Source: Trueperaceae bacterium (GTDB lineage Bacteria > Deinococcota > Deinococci > Deinococcales > Trueperaceae). From it: DNA of 64,000 bases. How positions within the stretch are numbered: the first letter of the stretch is position 1; each line of letters opens with the position of its first letter. The DNA lies in the NCBI GenBank assembly GCA_002707365.1, contig PAMQ01000003.1, forward strand, positions 42,936-106,935, written 5' to 3'. The notes under the pieces are model-generated. The model saw only the letters and a program-made list of their open reading frames with translations. It did no database searches and was not told the origin of the DNA. Below, piece by piece: positions 44,275-55,900 of the stretch. The translations under genes and the position numbers were made by a program.

Positions 44275-45536
44275 GGAAGCGTCCTATCCGTTTCTATTTT
44301 GCCCTGTAGCCGAACCGGACCTAGGGTAACTACGGTCGGTGACGGAGCAGGTAAAGCAAAAAGATATTGGTTCACTTCGTCAAGCGAGAGCACAGTGATC
44401 TTCTTATGGATTTCATCTAACGATCTTGACCGGCCCCTCAGATAGGCATCTTGCGTTAACGCCGTCGCTCTAGCTCCGCTTGACTCACCTTGCAAGACTA
44501 GGCTCGATAACAAACCAGTTTTTGCCCTCTCTAACTCTTCTTTGTTTATGCCTTTCCTCATCTTAGACAACTCATCTTGAACAACTCTTAATGTTTCAGA
44601 AGCCCGATCTGGTTTTGTACCAGCATAACCAACAACGTAACTAAAGTCCTTTAACGCTCTGGTGCTAGCGCCCACACTATAGACTAGACCTCGTTTTTCA
44701 CGAACCTCCGTGTGTAATCGTGACCCTGTACTGCCGCTCAGAACTTGAAGGCCTATAACGTGGTGGTACCAAAAGGGACTATTAGGCGCCGTAGTTTCGA
44801 ACGCCAGTCCTATCTGTACTTGGTTAATGTCCTCTTGAGAATGAACATACGTCCTGGGAGCTACACTCACACTCGGCGGATTAGCAGAACCTTTTTGCTT
44901 CCAATTACCAAAATTCGATTCTGCCGCTTTAATCACAGTCTCCCAAGACAACCCCCCAGCTATACCTAGGATAGCCCATTTTGGGCTAACTCTACGCCAG
45001 TAGTCGTTCTTAATTATTGTGGGGGTAAGAGCTTTAAGGCCTTCTTCAGTACCGTATGGACTTCTTCCATGGGAAGAACTAAAAAATGTCGTACCCAATT
45101 TTTCGAAAAGCCTCTGGTCAGGGTGATCCGCCAGAGACGCTCGTTCCTGAACAACAACTGCCTGTGCACCAGGGAATTCTCCCTGATCGAATCTTGGATC
45201 ACGTATGCTTTCAGCAATTAGCTTTAGGGCCTCAGGGAGCACAGAAGCCAGACACGAAATCCCGAAAGTCGTATACTCTCTTCCTGCTGAACCACCATGC
45301 CTTGCTCCCAAGGCGTCGAGAGAATCCGAAAAGGCTCGCGAATTCATCTTCCTGGTGCCACGCTGCATCCATTCGGCCAAAACTGCGCTGCTACCATCCA
45401 AACCCTCAGGATCAGTAACTGAACCCACCGGCAACAATAGAGATGCACTGGCGGTCTTTAACCACGGCATGGGCTCAAAAATCACCGTTAAACCTGAATC
45501 AAGTTCTTTCCTTTGTGACACAGAGGGTTCCGGCAT
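44271..45536 (-). CDS. M16 family peptidase-like protein, non-catalytic subunit
   Basis: A TTG at 45674 would give 467 residues, but the first 46 do not look like the family; ATG 45536 (MPEPSVSQRKELDSGLTVIF) gives 421. Neither has a clear Shine-Dalgarno. The M16 fold is plain (DSLDALGARHGGSAGREYTT, RDPRFDQGEFPGAQAVVVQE, LQVLSGSTGSRLHTEVREKR), with the R/Y motif region VREKRGLVYSVGA. The zinc motif is missing: the HxxEH position reads AVLAEWMQRG. It therefore should not cut but support the catalytic partner encoded next, which it overlaps by four bases. The two are surely co-translated. Confidence 0.88.
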   Translation of the reverse strand: MPEPSVSQRKELDSGLTVIFEPMPWLKTASASLLLPVGSVTDPEGLDGSSAVLAEWMQRGTRKMNSRAFSDSLDALGARHGGSAGREYTTFGISCLASVLPEALKLIAESIRDPRFDQGEFPGAQAVVVQERASLADHPDQRLFEKLGTTFFSSSHGRSPYGTEEGLKALTPTIIKNDYWRRVSPKWAILGIAGGLSWETVIKAAESNFGNWKQKGSANPPSVSVAPRTYVHSQEDINQVQIGLAFETTAPNSPFWYHHVIGLQVLSGSTGSRLHTEVREKRGLVYSVGASTRALKDFSYVVGYAGTKPDRASETLRVVQDELSKMRKGINKEELERAKTGLLSSLVLQGESSGARATALTQDAYLRGRSRSLDEIHKKITVLSLDEVNQYLFALPAPSPTVVTLGPVRLQGKIETDRTLP

Positions 45537-45705
45537 GTGATTGAGTATATCTGTAACCAACCCCGTTACATGAGAATCATTATCCAATTTCTTAAATACA
45601 CACCGTCTACTTTCGATACGGAATGCTGAGTGGGGCAAGGTTCGCGTAATTATTAAGATATTCTTAAGGTTCAACTTTTTTTATGATGAACCTGGATTAG
45701 CTTCC

Positions 45706-46518
45706 CTAGTGATCAACCAAAGCTTCTACTGCTACCTTTGGATCTTTGCTCGCAGCCAAACTAGAACCAATCAGCACAGCATCCGCAAGATCACTAATTG
45801 GCTCTAAATCTATTCGAGTGCGGTAACCTGATTCAGCGACAAGCAATCCAGTGTACCCGAGGTTCCGGGCTTCAGTAAGGAGCATTGGGGCAGTTTCGAG
45901 ATTAATTTGCAAATTTGACAGATCACGGTTGTTAACACCAATTATTTCTGCGCCCGATTCGATAGCTATCTGCAATTCTTTGCGATCATGAACTTCTACC
46001 AGGAGATCTAAGCCTAGTGCTGATCCTGCTGCCACATAAGACTTGGTTCGATCTCCCAGAATAGCTACGATAAGGAGCGCCGCAGTAGCTCCTGCTTCAA
46101 CAGCTTCAGTAAGTTGGCTTGGATGCACTGTAAAGTCTTTACGCAAAATTGGAAGTGGCACTTGACTAGATATAGTACGCACGTGCTCGAGTGAACCACC
46201 AAAATATTTTGGTTCTGTCAACACACTTAGAGCACTTGCTCCTCCTGCAAAATAGGATTGAGCAGTTTGTAGTGGGTCGATATCAGCTATAAGTCCACCA
46301 GATGGGCTGGCCCGCTTGACCTCCGCGATAACACTCAAACCAGGAGCCTTCAGGGCTTCTCCAAATCCCCGCCATTCAAGCGGCTCGGGATTTGATTTGC
46401 TTAAAGGAGCGCCCTGACGGTAGGCAGCGGAACGTTCTCGCGCAATACGACCCAAAACCCCGGGGACTATGTCTAGTTCGCGTAAGGAAACAGGCTCCGC
46501 AGAAGAATATTTTTTCAC
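45706..46518 (-). CDS. trpC: Indole-3-glycerol phosphate synthase
   Basis: TrpC closes the indole ring from CdRP in tryptophan synthesis. The 270-residue TIM barrel shows VIAEVKRASPSGGLIADIDP (catalytic Lys and the Ser loop), LTEPKYFGGSLEHVRTI, LPILRKDFTVHPSQLTEAV (second catalytic Lys), and IGVNNRDLSNLQINLETAPM. ESGYRTRIDL and AVLIGSSLAA form the phosphate site. It is not next to other trp genes. It lies 21 bases downstream of the acylphosphatase gene. Confidence 0.95.
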   Translation of the reverse strand: MKKYSSAEPVSLRELDIVPGVLGRIARERSAAYRQGAPLSKSNPEPLEWRGFGEALKAPGLSVIAEVKRASPSGGLIADIDPLQTAQSYFAGGASALSVLTEPKYFGGSLEHVRTISSQVPLPILRKDFTVHPSQLTEAVEAGATAALLIVAILGDRTKSYVAAGSALGLDLLVEVHDRKELQIAIESGAEIIGVNNRDLSNLQINLETAPMLLTEARNLGYTGLLVAESGYRTRIDLEPISDLADAVLIGSSLAASKDPKVAVEALVDH

Positions 46519-46539
46519 GAGACCACCTTCAAATACAAT

Positions 46540-46851
46540 TCAGTAAGTGTAAAACCCAGCAAGGTTGCCAACCTCTCCCCACGCTATTTCTATTTCAGTT
46601 ACGGCTGCGTGTGCAGGACCATTTCGAAGCATCACAACTAAATGGTCAAGTTCGCTTTGCAAACCTTCAGCCACAACCTCAACTCGTCCGTCAATAAGAT
46701 TTTCTGCGTATCCCGCCAAACCTAAGTCTAAAGCATGACGACGAACGAAACCACGAAACCCCACGCCCTGAACTCGGCCGTGTACAAGTACTGTTAGACG
46801 TACCAACTCGTTTCGAGCCTCCACGAGTTCAATGCTACCTCGTTTTCTCAT
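46540..46851 (-). CDS. acyP: Acylphosphatase
   Basis: The small enzyme hydrolyses acyl-phosphates. The signature VHGRVQGVGFRGFVRRHALD has the catalytic Arg, followed by YAENLIDGRVEVVAEG with the Asn. From ATG 46851 it is 103 residues. A TTG at 46806 behind GGAGG would give the usual 88 or so and leave more room for the divergent tamB promoter, so the true start may be the inner one. It heads the minus-strand run acyP-trpC-M16-M16-LptA-like-LptD-like-LptF/G. Confidence 0.92.
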   Translation of the reverse strand: MRKRGSIELVEARNELVRLTVLVHGRVQGVGFRGFVRRHALDLGLAGYAENLIDGRVEVVAEGLQSELDHLVVMLRNGPAHAAVTEIEIAWGEVGNLAGFYTY

Positions 46852-46902
46852 CCAGGGAATGCTATCTTATTTTTGCTGGATGTTAAACCAGCTTTGAGTC
46901 CT

Positions 46903-49900
46903 ATGGCTTCCCTAAGGATAAATACCCGCACTCGGCGCATTATCCTCGTTATTTTGCTATTTGCGCTTGTCTCGGTTCTTGTTGCTACACCAATCACCAA
47001 CATTGGCCGAGACTGGGTCCTTTCAAAAATCTCGGTAGCTTTAACCCAATCAGGGCTTAACGTGCAATATCTGTCAGCTAGCGGAGTCCCTTGGACTGGT
47101 GTAACTTTAGACGCCGTCGATATTTCAGGTAATGGAATGGACATTCAAGCTGAGCAGTTAGCGTTCCGATATTCCTTGCCATCACTGATAACCGGTAGAT
47201 TACCAATATCAATTTTTGGTGATGGTTTGGAAGGCCGGGTTAATCTTGCTCAACTCTTGGCATCCCAGAGCTCAAGCTCAGGGGGGCTGCGTGTTGCAAT
47301 CAAGAACTTGGCCCTTTCTAGGATTGGCCTTGACATCACGGATGTACCGTTTGCTTTACCTGATCTGGACCTGGATAACGTCCATATTGAGGGGACTCAA
47401 CAAGGTTTTATCTTTACCGGAACAATCTCGACTGATGGAGGAACTGTATCAGCGCGAGCTTCAATCCACCCCGACACTATGAACGTTGATGTAGAGGTAA
47501 CCCAAGCTGACGTAAAGGTTGCTCGTCATTGGTGGCCTGGAGCAATTGGTGGGACCGTCTCGGGTAAAATCCGTTTCTCTCCAGACGGCATACGCGGAGA
47601 TTTCGACGTTCGCGAAGCCGTTATAGAAGAACTTGGTCGTGAATTCAGCCGATTAACGGGGCCGGTGACACTCAATTATCCTCGTATTGAAGGTCGCCTC
47701 ACCGGCCATACACTTGGTGGGGAAGCTACGGTAGTCGGATCGGTGGAGATTGAGGACCGCTCTTGGGAGGCTACTGCGACTGGTTCAACTAATTTACAGA
47801 AGTCAGTGGTATGGCTTGGCGAACTCCTAGGTACGCCCGATCTTCGGGATGTTCCCATTAAAGGCACGACAGATGTAACTATAAAAGGTTCTGGTTGGAC
47901 GGCTTATGAGCTCAACGGCAACCTCACTGGCAATGGTCATTTAATCGGGAAGCCTTTAGAAAACCTAAATACCGATTTTTCTTACAGCTCAACTAGGGCC
48001 CCGCAGGTGACATTATCCGCGTTTTACGCAAACGGCTCAATCGCAGCTTCAGTAAACGATGATCCTGCAGGACTTATTCTTAGCGCACAAGGCGCTAATT
48101 TGGAACTCTTGCCGGAGTTAACGGCTGACGCAGAAATCTCTTTACGAAGTATTGGCGGCACCTTAAGTGGCGGAGGGTCTTCTTCGGTCAATTGGTCACT
48201 CGGGGGCAGGGACCTAAAAGCAGAGCTGTTAGCTGATTTCACCCCAGACGGTTGGCCTGTTTCTATCTCAGCAACCGACGACTTAGGAGCCTCAGCAAAC
48301 GGAACAGTGTTATTCCAAGAGCAACACTTAACAGGACAGGTATATGTACAACAGCTGGAATTACCATATCTCAAACAAACTCTCGACTTAGGAATTGAGG
48401 CTGATGGTCCTTTAACTGCTCTGCCTATTTTCGCCACAATCAAATCGGGAATTGCGGTCAGCACCAAGCATAGCCAGTGGCAAGTCGACCCTGACCTAAA
48501 TGGGACTATCACCACAGTTGCACGCGGGTGGCGTTTAACCGAAATTGTTGGGGACACACGATCGGCCGACTTTTTAGGTGAACTTGACATCTTTACTGGA
48601 GATGGCCAAGTAGATTTCAGCATCTCTCCTGTCCCAATAGCAGGTTCATTGAACGCACTCGCAGGACTTACCAATGGCCAATTACGTATCAACTCGGGAG
48701 ATATAACGGTTGAAGGTAATCTTGACGTACACGAGCTAGGGATGCATGGCGTTTCGGCTGGACCCCTTAGCGTACGCACCTTTCTCGTCACTAATGATGG
48801 TTCTCCTAATCTTGAACTTACTGGAGGGCCTATCGATGTTGAGCTTGACAACACTTCTTTCGCCGCAGAATTCAAAAAGTTTGCCCTCTCTGGCGGAGGG
48901 CAAGACGCACTCATTTCCGGTGAAATTTCTGGGACTCTTGCAGATGTTGGGAACCTCACAGCTGATCTGACAGCTGATATTGGCGGTGCTTCAGTAGACC
49001 TGACTGGTAACGGACCAATGTTTAACCTATCTATTGCCCTGCCAGCCGGCTACCCCGTTACTAGTGCCACATTGTTGGTTCCGGCTCTATTCGAAGGCAG
49101 CGCTGATCTTATAGACGGCACTGTAGCAGTCCAAGGTGCCGTTGGCCCGTTTAATGTCCAAGCCGACGGATTCGTGGAAGATGGCCTTCTGTACGCCAAC
49201 AGTGTTATCTCTGCTGCAGGGAGAAGCGTTACTGCCTCAATAGATTCCCTAGGCGCCTTAGCCATCAACGGTGACCTTGACCTCGCCTCAACTACACAAG
49301 TTTTAAGCCTACCTTTACCTATTGAACCCTCTGGCCATCTTTCAGCATCGCTTAGCGGTGATTTCATGTCGCCAGTTGGACTGGTGGAATTGTCTGCCGC
49401 GACAGGTCCCACGGTCACCCAAGCCGTCTTAAACGTTGACAAAAGTACCGTCGAGGCAGAAGGAACCATCAAAATTCTTGACGAGATCATAAACTTTCAA
49501 GGTAGTGTTTATCCCGCAGTAAATCTAATGGGATTAACTAATTACGGTCAGCTAAGTTTAGTGGGCTCCACTTTAAGTGGTAGTGGAGAAGTTCCGGAAC
49601 TTCAGATTGGGGAAATTTCTCTTCCCTCCCAGCTTTGGCATTTATCGGGCGACTTGAACGCAGAGATAGCCGAAATGTCAATTGGTGAAACGCAAGGGAG
49701 CATTTCTTGGGGACCGAATGGCCTAAATCTCAATGCGAAGGTAATCCAGGGGGCAACCTGGGGCAATTCGATAGGTTCCCTAACCGGGACCTACTCTCTA
49801 GGGAGCTCCCAACCAAATGGTTATTTCGAAGGGGACTTATTGCTCGAAAGTTCCTCCTTCCAGCTTCAAGGTTCCCCAAGTGACGTTAAATTCACTGGAA

Positions 49901-52900
49901 CAGCGATACTAGATGACTTTCTTGACACTCCCCTGCCTTTGCTCGGGAAAGCTGACATGGAAGGCTCTGCGGATTTAGTCAACCTATCGTTGGAAACCAC
50001 CTTCGCGTGGGATTCATTGGAAAATTCTTTAGGCGGCAAATTCTCTGCCGTCTTTGGCGACCAAGGAATTCGCGTCACTTCGGGTTCCCTCAGTGGAGAT
50101 GCTATAGAAATTGCGTACGATGGCCTCTCGATCAATCTAGCGACTTCTGGGTTTGATCCCAATGCTTTCATTGATCTTCCGGTTACCGTTTCGCAAATAA
50201 CCGGCATCTTGGATTACGATCTGGAACAGCAACATTGGAATGGCAAGCTTCGGGCTGCAATGCAATCATTAGACGTGTTAGGCGCTTCTGGGGAGAGTGT
50301 TCTAACGCTCGAAGGTCGGAACAACGATCTTTTCCTTGACGGAATGGTGAGCGACGGACCCGTTCAAGCAGAAATCCAGGGCTTCCTATTACCCACCTTA
50401 CAACTCGGCATAAGGGCGGATATCTATGCAGGCCTAGGTTCTCTGATAGCCAACATGACTGCCACTAACGAAGGGCTCGTTGCAGACGGTGTTTTAAGTT
50501 TCAGCGGCCTCACTTCACCCGGCGGTAAGTGGGCTATCGATCCCTTGGATATTCCTCTCGCTTTCGATTCTGAAACAAAAACAATCATTTCTCGTTCGCC
50601 ACTAGGGGAAATAAATATCAACCTAGACTCTCTTACCGGTTCTTTGCAGTTAGGACTCCAGGCTTTCGGCGCAACTCACACCGCAAGACTTTTTTTCGAA
50701 GGAACGCCACTACTACCCCTCTTAGAGGGGAATATTGATGGAAGTCTTGTAAATGGATCGTTTCGTGCGAAAGGTGGAGAATTAGATTTTTCTGGCAACT
50801 TAGATCCCAAAGCAATAACTTCAATACCAAAACGAATCGGGCCAATAATGGTAACCGGTCGCGCTGGATTTAACGGAACTTGGACGGCCTACGCTTCAAC
50901 TCGCTTGGAAAACTTGGGTCTTCCCTTAAACGTTTCCGTAAACGCGAAGGGATCGGGGCAAGAATACACTGGAACTGGCCAAATCTCCTCAGATGGACCT
51001 CTTTTGCCCTTTGAGCTATCAGGAAGCGGACTGAATGCTCGTATTGAATCCGACTTGAGTGCATTAAACACTGACTTACTCACCACACTACTCCCCTTCC
51101 CAGCCACACTAATTTCATCAGGGTCGGTTATCGTTAAAACAGGTATCGAACTATCAACTGCCATCTCCTATCAAGCGACAGGTAGCTTAGCTGGCACACC
51201 GATAGAGATAGACGTAACGGGAGATCATCTAGCGGGTAAATTGGTCGCAAATGCTACCGGGCATACTGTTACTGCCACGTGGGCCGAATCGACCCTTAAC
51301 CTCGAAGCTTCTGGGCCATCTTTGTTTCTTGCCGGGCTAGCAGAAATCGATCACAAAAACCTGAAAACCAACATAGCGGGTTCGGTGCTTGAAGAGCCTT
51401 TCCAGGTAACTGCCGAAATCTCTCTTAATGAGTTGATTGGCAACTTAGAAGTTAATTACGGTAGCGCGAAAACAACAGGTCAATTTTCTCATTCGGACCG
51501 CACGTCAGTAATGGATTTGCACATTTTTGCGCCTAGTGACAGCCCATTACCCTTACCTATCGAGGCGCAAGCGAAACTAAATGCCGCATCGGGAGTAGTT
51601 CACCTCTCAAGCTTAGAAGCCACTAGCGATCAAACCTGGGCCCTCAAGGCGGAAGGTCCAATCTTTCCTGATTTTTTACTTACCGGGACTATCGATCATT
51701 ACCAAACGGGTTTCAAAAATGTGGAATTTACAGGCCGCAAGGAGAACAACTCCTATGTTGTCGATCTAGTCCACCAGGCTATCTTCGGACGAATCACCGC
51801 TGACAATAAACTCAATATTCTCGAAGCTAGTCTAGAAGGAGAAACGTCCTTACCAGGGTTAGGTGGTTCTGCAAGAACAGATCTTTTTTGGTCTATAGAA
51901 AACGGCTTTTTGGGGGAAGCATCCGCGATCCTAGAGCCAGCCGATGGATGGAACATAACGGTTAATGCCAGTGGTCAGGGTGATTTATACGTGACCACCG
52001 CTGCACAAGAAAATGGCAAGTCGGTCTTAACTGCCAATACTCAGATTGGAAGTCTTATTTGGAGCGATCCACCGATAACAGGTAGTGCTGACATTGAACT
52101 TGAAATCGGGGCCATTATTGGTTTGCCGCCCCAAGCTGACTTAAGAGTCGTTGGGAATCCGTTAATAAGCGGTAGCCTTTACTCCCCTACGCTCGAAGGT
52201 CAATTGGGGTTATTAGGCATTTTAGATATGGATGGATTTGGGAGTTTCGACTTAACAGGGGGACGTATTGAGCTTAATAAAGAAGACTCCTCAATAACCG
52301 GTACGGTGGACTCTTCCGGCTGGAAAACCTGGTTGAGCCTCAAGGACATATCAATTCAACGTCTACTGCCGACTATTAATTCACCTTTCGTTGACCTGGA
52401 GGCTCAAACGTCTAATCCCTGGACGTCAACAGAAATCGCTATTTCACACTTCAGGGCCCACACGCCAAGTAGCAGCGTCGTAGGCAAGGGTTCCCTAAAT
52501 GAATTCCTTAAGGGTGACTTTGAACTTGATTTAGCCCTGTCTGATTTGCCCATTACCGAGGCTGATTTGTCTGGGCACCTTCGTGGACCATTCTCGGTCA
52601 ACGGACTCATCGCTAACGGTTACCAGAAGATGGATTTAACAGGCCTTGCCGCTGTAGAGAACGCATCATTTGGGGGTTTAGAAGCTTCTCTAACAGGAGA
52701 TGTATATGTCTCCGGAACTATAGGTGAGCCTACCCTCCAAGGTACTTTAAATGGTAGCAACACGGTTTCCGGGTCGGTTTCTGGTTCAGCTTCCTTAGCT
52801 ACGGGAAATTTCGAACTACACTCGACTTTAGCTGCATATGATATTGGGACAGATTTAACGATTTCCCGTTCGGACGGCGTGTTAAGAACCCAAGGCAGTT

Positions 52901-55900
52901 TGGACCATTCATCCGGTAGTTTTCGTACCAACCCAAAATCTCAAGAATCCAATCGCTTTCTCGGCAGCGGCTTGTTTGACGGTTGGCACCTAAAGGTCGA
53001 TGAGCATCTTCCTGAAGCTCACCTCTACAGTAGATTAAGTTCCCTAAACAACGGTTTTGGTGGGGAAGCCAACATGAACTTGTCATTCCCCAACAGCCAA
53101 GGTACGTGGTTAGACGGACGAATCAATAATGCAACGGTTTTTGGATTAAAAATAGGTTCCGCCATTGTTAACGCCACACGTTCTCAGGGAACCATTACAG
53201 GTAGTCAATTCTCAGCAATTGCTGACTTAGCAACACTAAGCTGGACGCTAGAACAGATGGCAGCCCAACTGCCAAGGGGGCTAAATCTAGCCATGTCAGG
53301 TTCGGGAGATGCCTCTAGTGCCGCACTTTCCGCAATCCTCACTGGAACTATCGAAGAACAGACCCTGATGCCCATTGCCCTACAAATAACACCCGATTAT
53401 TTAGGAGCCACAGGCCAGGGGACATTCTTGGGTGGGACCGCTACGGTTAACGTAAGAGCAACTCCAACCACAGGATGGTCCGGGGGAATTGATCTTTCAG
53501 CTTTAGATTTAGGTTCTGGATTAATAACGACTAGCACTACCGTTAAAGGCCTTTTAGAACATCCTGAAATTAATTCTGACCTAAGCATTTTTGTTGGTAA
53601 TTACCTCTTGGAAGGAACAGCTCTTGCAGTCCTCAATAAAACCACTCTAGAACGACTTGAGTTTAACCAAGTCCTTAAAACACCTAGCACGAAACTATTG
53701 ACCGTTCGCGGCGAACTAAATGATGGCCCTGGCTCGGTAACGATATCATCAAGCCAATCAGATGACTTCGTGCTCACCATTCCGGCTTTATCGCCTACAG
53801 CAACCATTAGTGCACGTGGTCGAACTGAAGTTACCGTTGGCCCAACAACTACAGTCTTATCATCTTCCCCTCAAGGACATGTCTTAATAGAAGTATCGTT
53901 ACCCCCTCTAGAAGGCCTGGCAGTAGAAGCCACAATACCGCCTTCTAGCGTTAACGATTTATTAGCTTCTCTCCGCAAAGAAGGCTTGCTCTTCCAAGGA
54001 ACAAACCGGTCTCAAGGCAAAGGCAGGGTGATGATTACGCCAATGCCCTCAATAACCATAGAGGACTTCGCCTATTACGGTACTGAAATCAATGGCACAA
54101 TCCGAGGATCACTTGGCCTAGTGTCTAGAGCGGAATCGGGCTTACCCCAATTTGGGTTAGCTGGTGAGTTAAGTGGGGTTGTTGACCTTCCGCATGAAAT
54201 CCCTTACATGCCCAATGTCCTATCAGGTCGGGTCGTCCCGTTCGTGACGAAAGTAGCGTTTACCGACCCAGTATCTGAAGTCGGGACACCTCCGGATTCC
54301 CTGACTGTGTATCACAATTCAGCAACTGGCGAAGGACACGTAATTGCAAATATTTCTTGGGATAATGGTTTATTAGATACGAAATTTACTTATGGCAAAG
54401 AAGTAATGGGTTCCCTACATGTTCAAGACCTTCCATGGCAGGGCACCGAGATTATCCCAAGTGTTAATCTCAACGCTAATGTCGATATAGCCAATGGTTC
54501 ATTAGTTGGGTCTGCTACTGCTTTAAGTGACGTAGGTAATTTACATATTTCAGGGAATTGGGGTTTAGCTGGTCTGGTTCCCTCTGGTTTAATCAGTAAT
54601 CCTAGTACCATTCGCGCTATCGATGCTAGGATTTCTAGCTTCACGCCTGCTCGTCTCCCAATAGCTAATAACGTGGTTCCTAATCTCAAGGGTGAAGTCA
54701 ATGGCATAATTCGAGTGCGGGGTGATCGATACATCGGTCAACTCGTTTCACCTGAAATGTCCGTTCTTGAAACAGTTCTTCCGACCCAAATTGAGTTCGA
54801 CGGCAACCTCAGTAAACTATCGGCCCGCGGATCAATCTCTGGTAGCTCCGTTTCACTCTCGGTAACACCAGAAGGATTAACTGCGGTATCTCGTCTTGAG
54901 CGTTTTCCTGGCGAGGTTATAGCTAAAGCGGTGATTGGAGATCCCGGCGTTACTTCGGAGGTCACTGGGTTGTTACGACTCACGTACCCTTTCAAATCTG
55001 GAATGCCGACTGAACTTAGGTTAGCTACCGAACATGTTCGCCTTGAACGAGCTGGTGTTATCACTGAAGGGAACGTCTCCCTCAGCTTAATCGACCAGAT
55101 ATTGACTGTTGATCAAGCCTCATTCCGCGGGGCAGGACGTTGGGAAGCAAGTGGTCAGTTAACTCCCGACATCCTCGATTTCGAACTTGTCGCTATTGAG
55201 GCTGATTTCACACCCATCTTAAGTCTTTTCCCCAGGCTAGCCGCATTCGGAATTGGGGCCAGCGGGAATCTTGAAATGAAAGCCGCTGGCACACTAAACA
55301 ATCCGTCTATAGGTCTCACCAGCGACTCTTTGGGACTCACTTTAACTGGAGGCAATTACCTTTTAAGCGACGCAAATTTCATGCTTGATGGGGACGCGCT
55401 TCAACTTACGGGGGAACTCCGTGGTTTAGACCAACTTAAAGGCATCATGACTTTTATCGGGCGTGGAAAAGTGCGCCTTGACCCAGCCACAGTGGAAGAT
55501 TTACTCGTCGATTTTTCTGGCTCAATGTCCATACCAATTGTTGGGTTTATAGAAGATCTTTCTGGCAAAATCACTACCGAAAATGGGGACGACCTCCGAA
55601 TAAAGGCCACTGGCAATATGGGTAACCCAGTACAAATTGAAGGGGTAATATCGCCACTCAGCCTTACTGTTAAGGGCACCGACTTGTTACTTTCTGCGCC
55701 AGATATTCTTCTTGAATCAAGTCGAGCTAATATGAACATCAACCTTTCATTAGATAAGGTCCTACGTATAGGGGGGTTAGTCACCGCTGAAGAGTCCCAC
55801 TTTACTCTAGGAATTAAACCCAATCGACGTGCAAATTCGACTCCTAATAAGGCACTTGAAAATATTGTTTTCGATGACTTGCGTATTCTATCGCCCCAAC

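Noticed and set aside
48024..48959. Long minus-strand frame inside tamB (311 codons), and similar shadows at 49050 and 55401
   Set aside because: They are antisense to a clear TamB frame, rich in Ser and Pro, and have no family motifs. The regular third-position composition of tamB makes such shadow frames.
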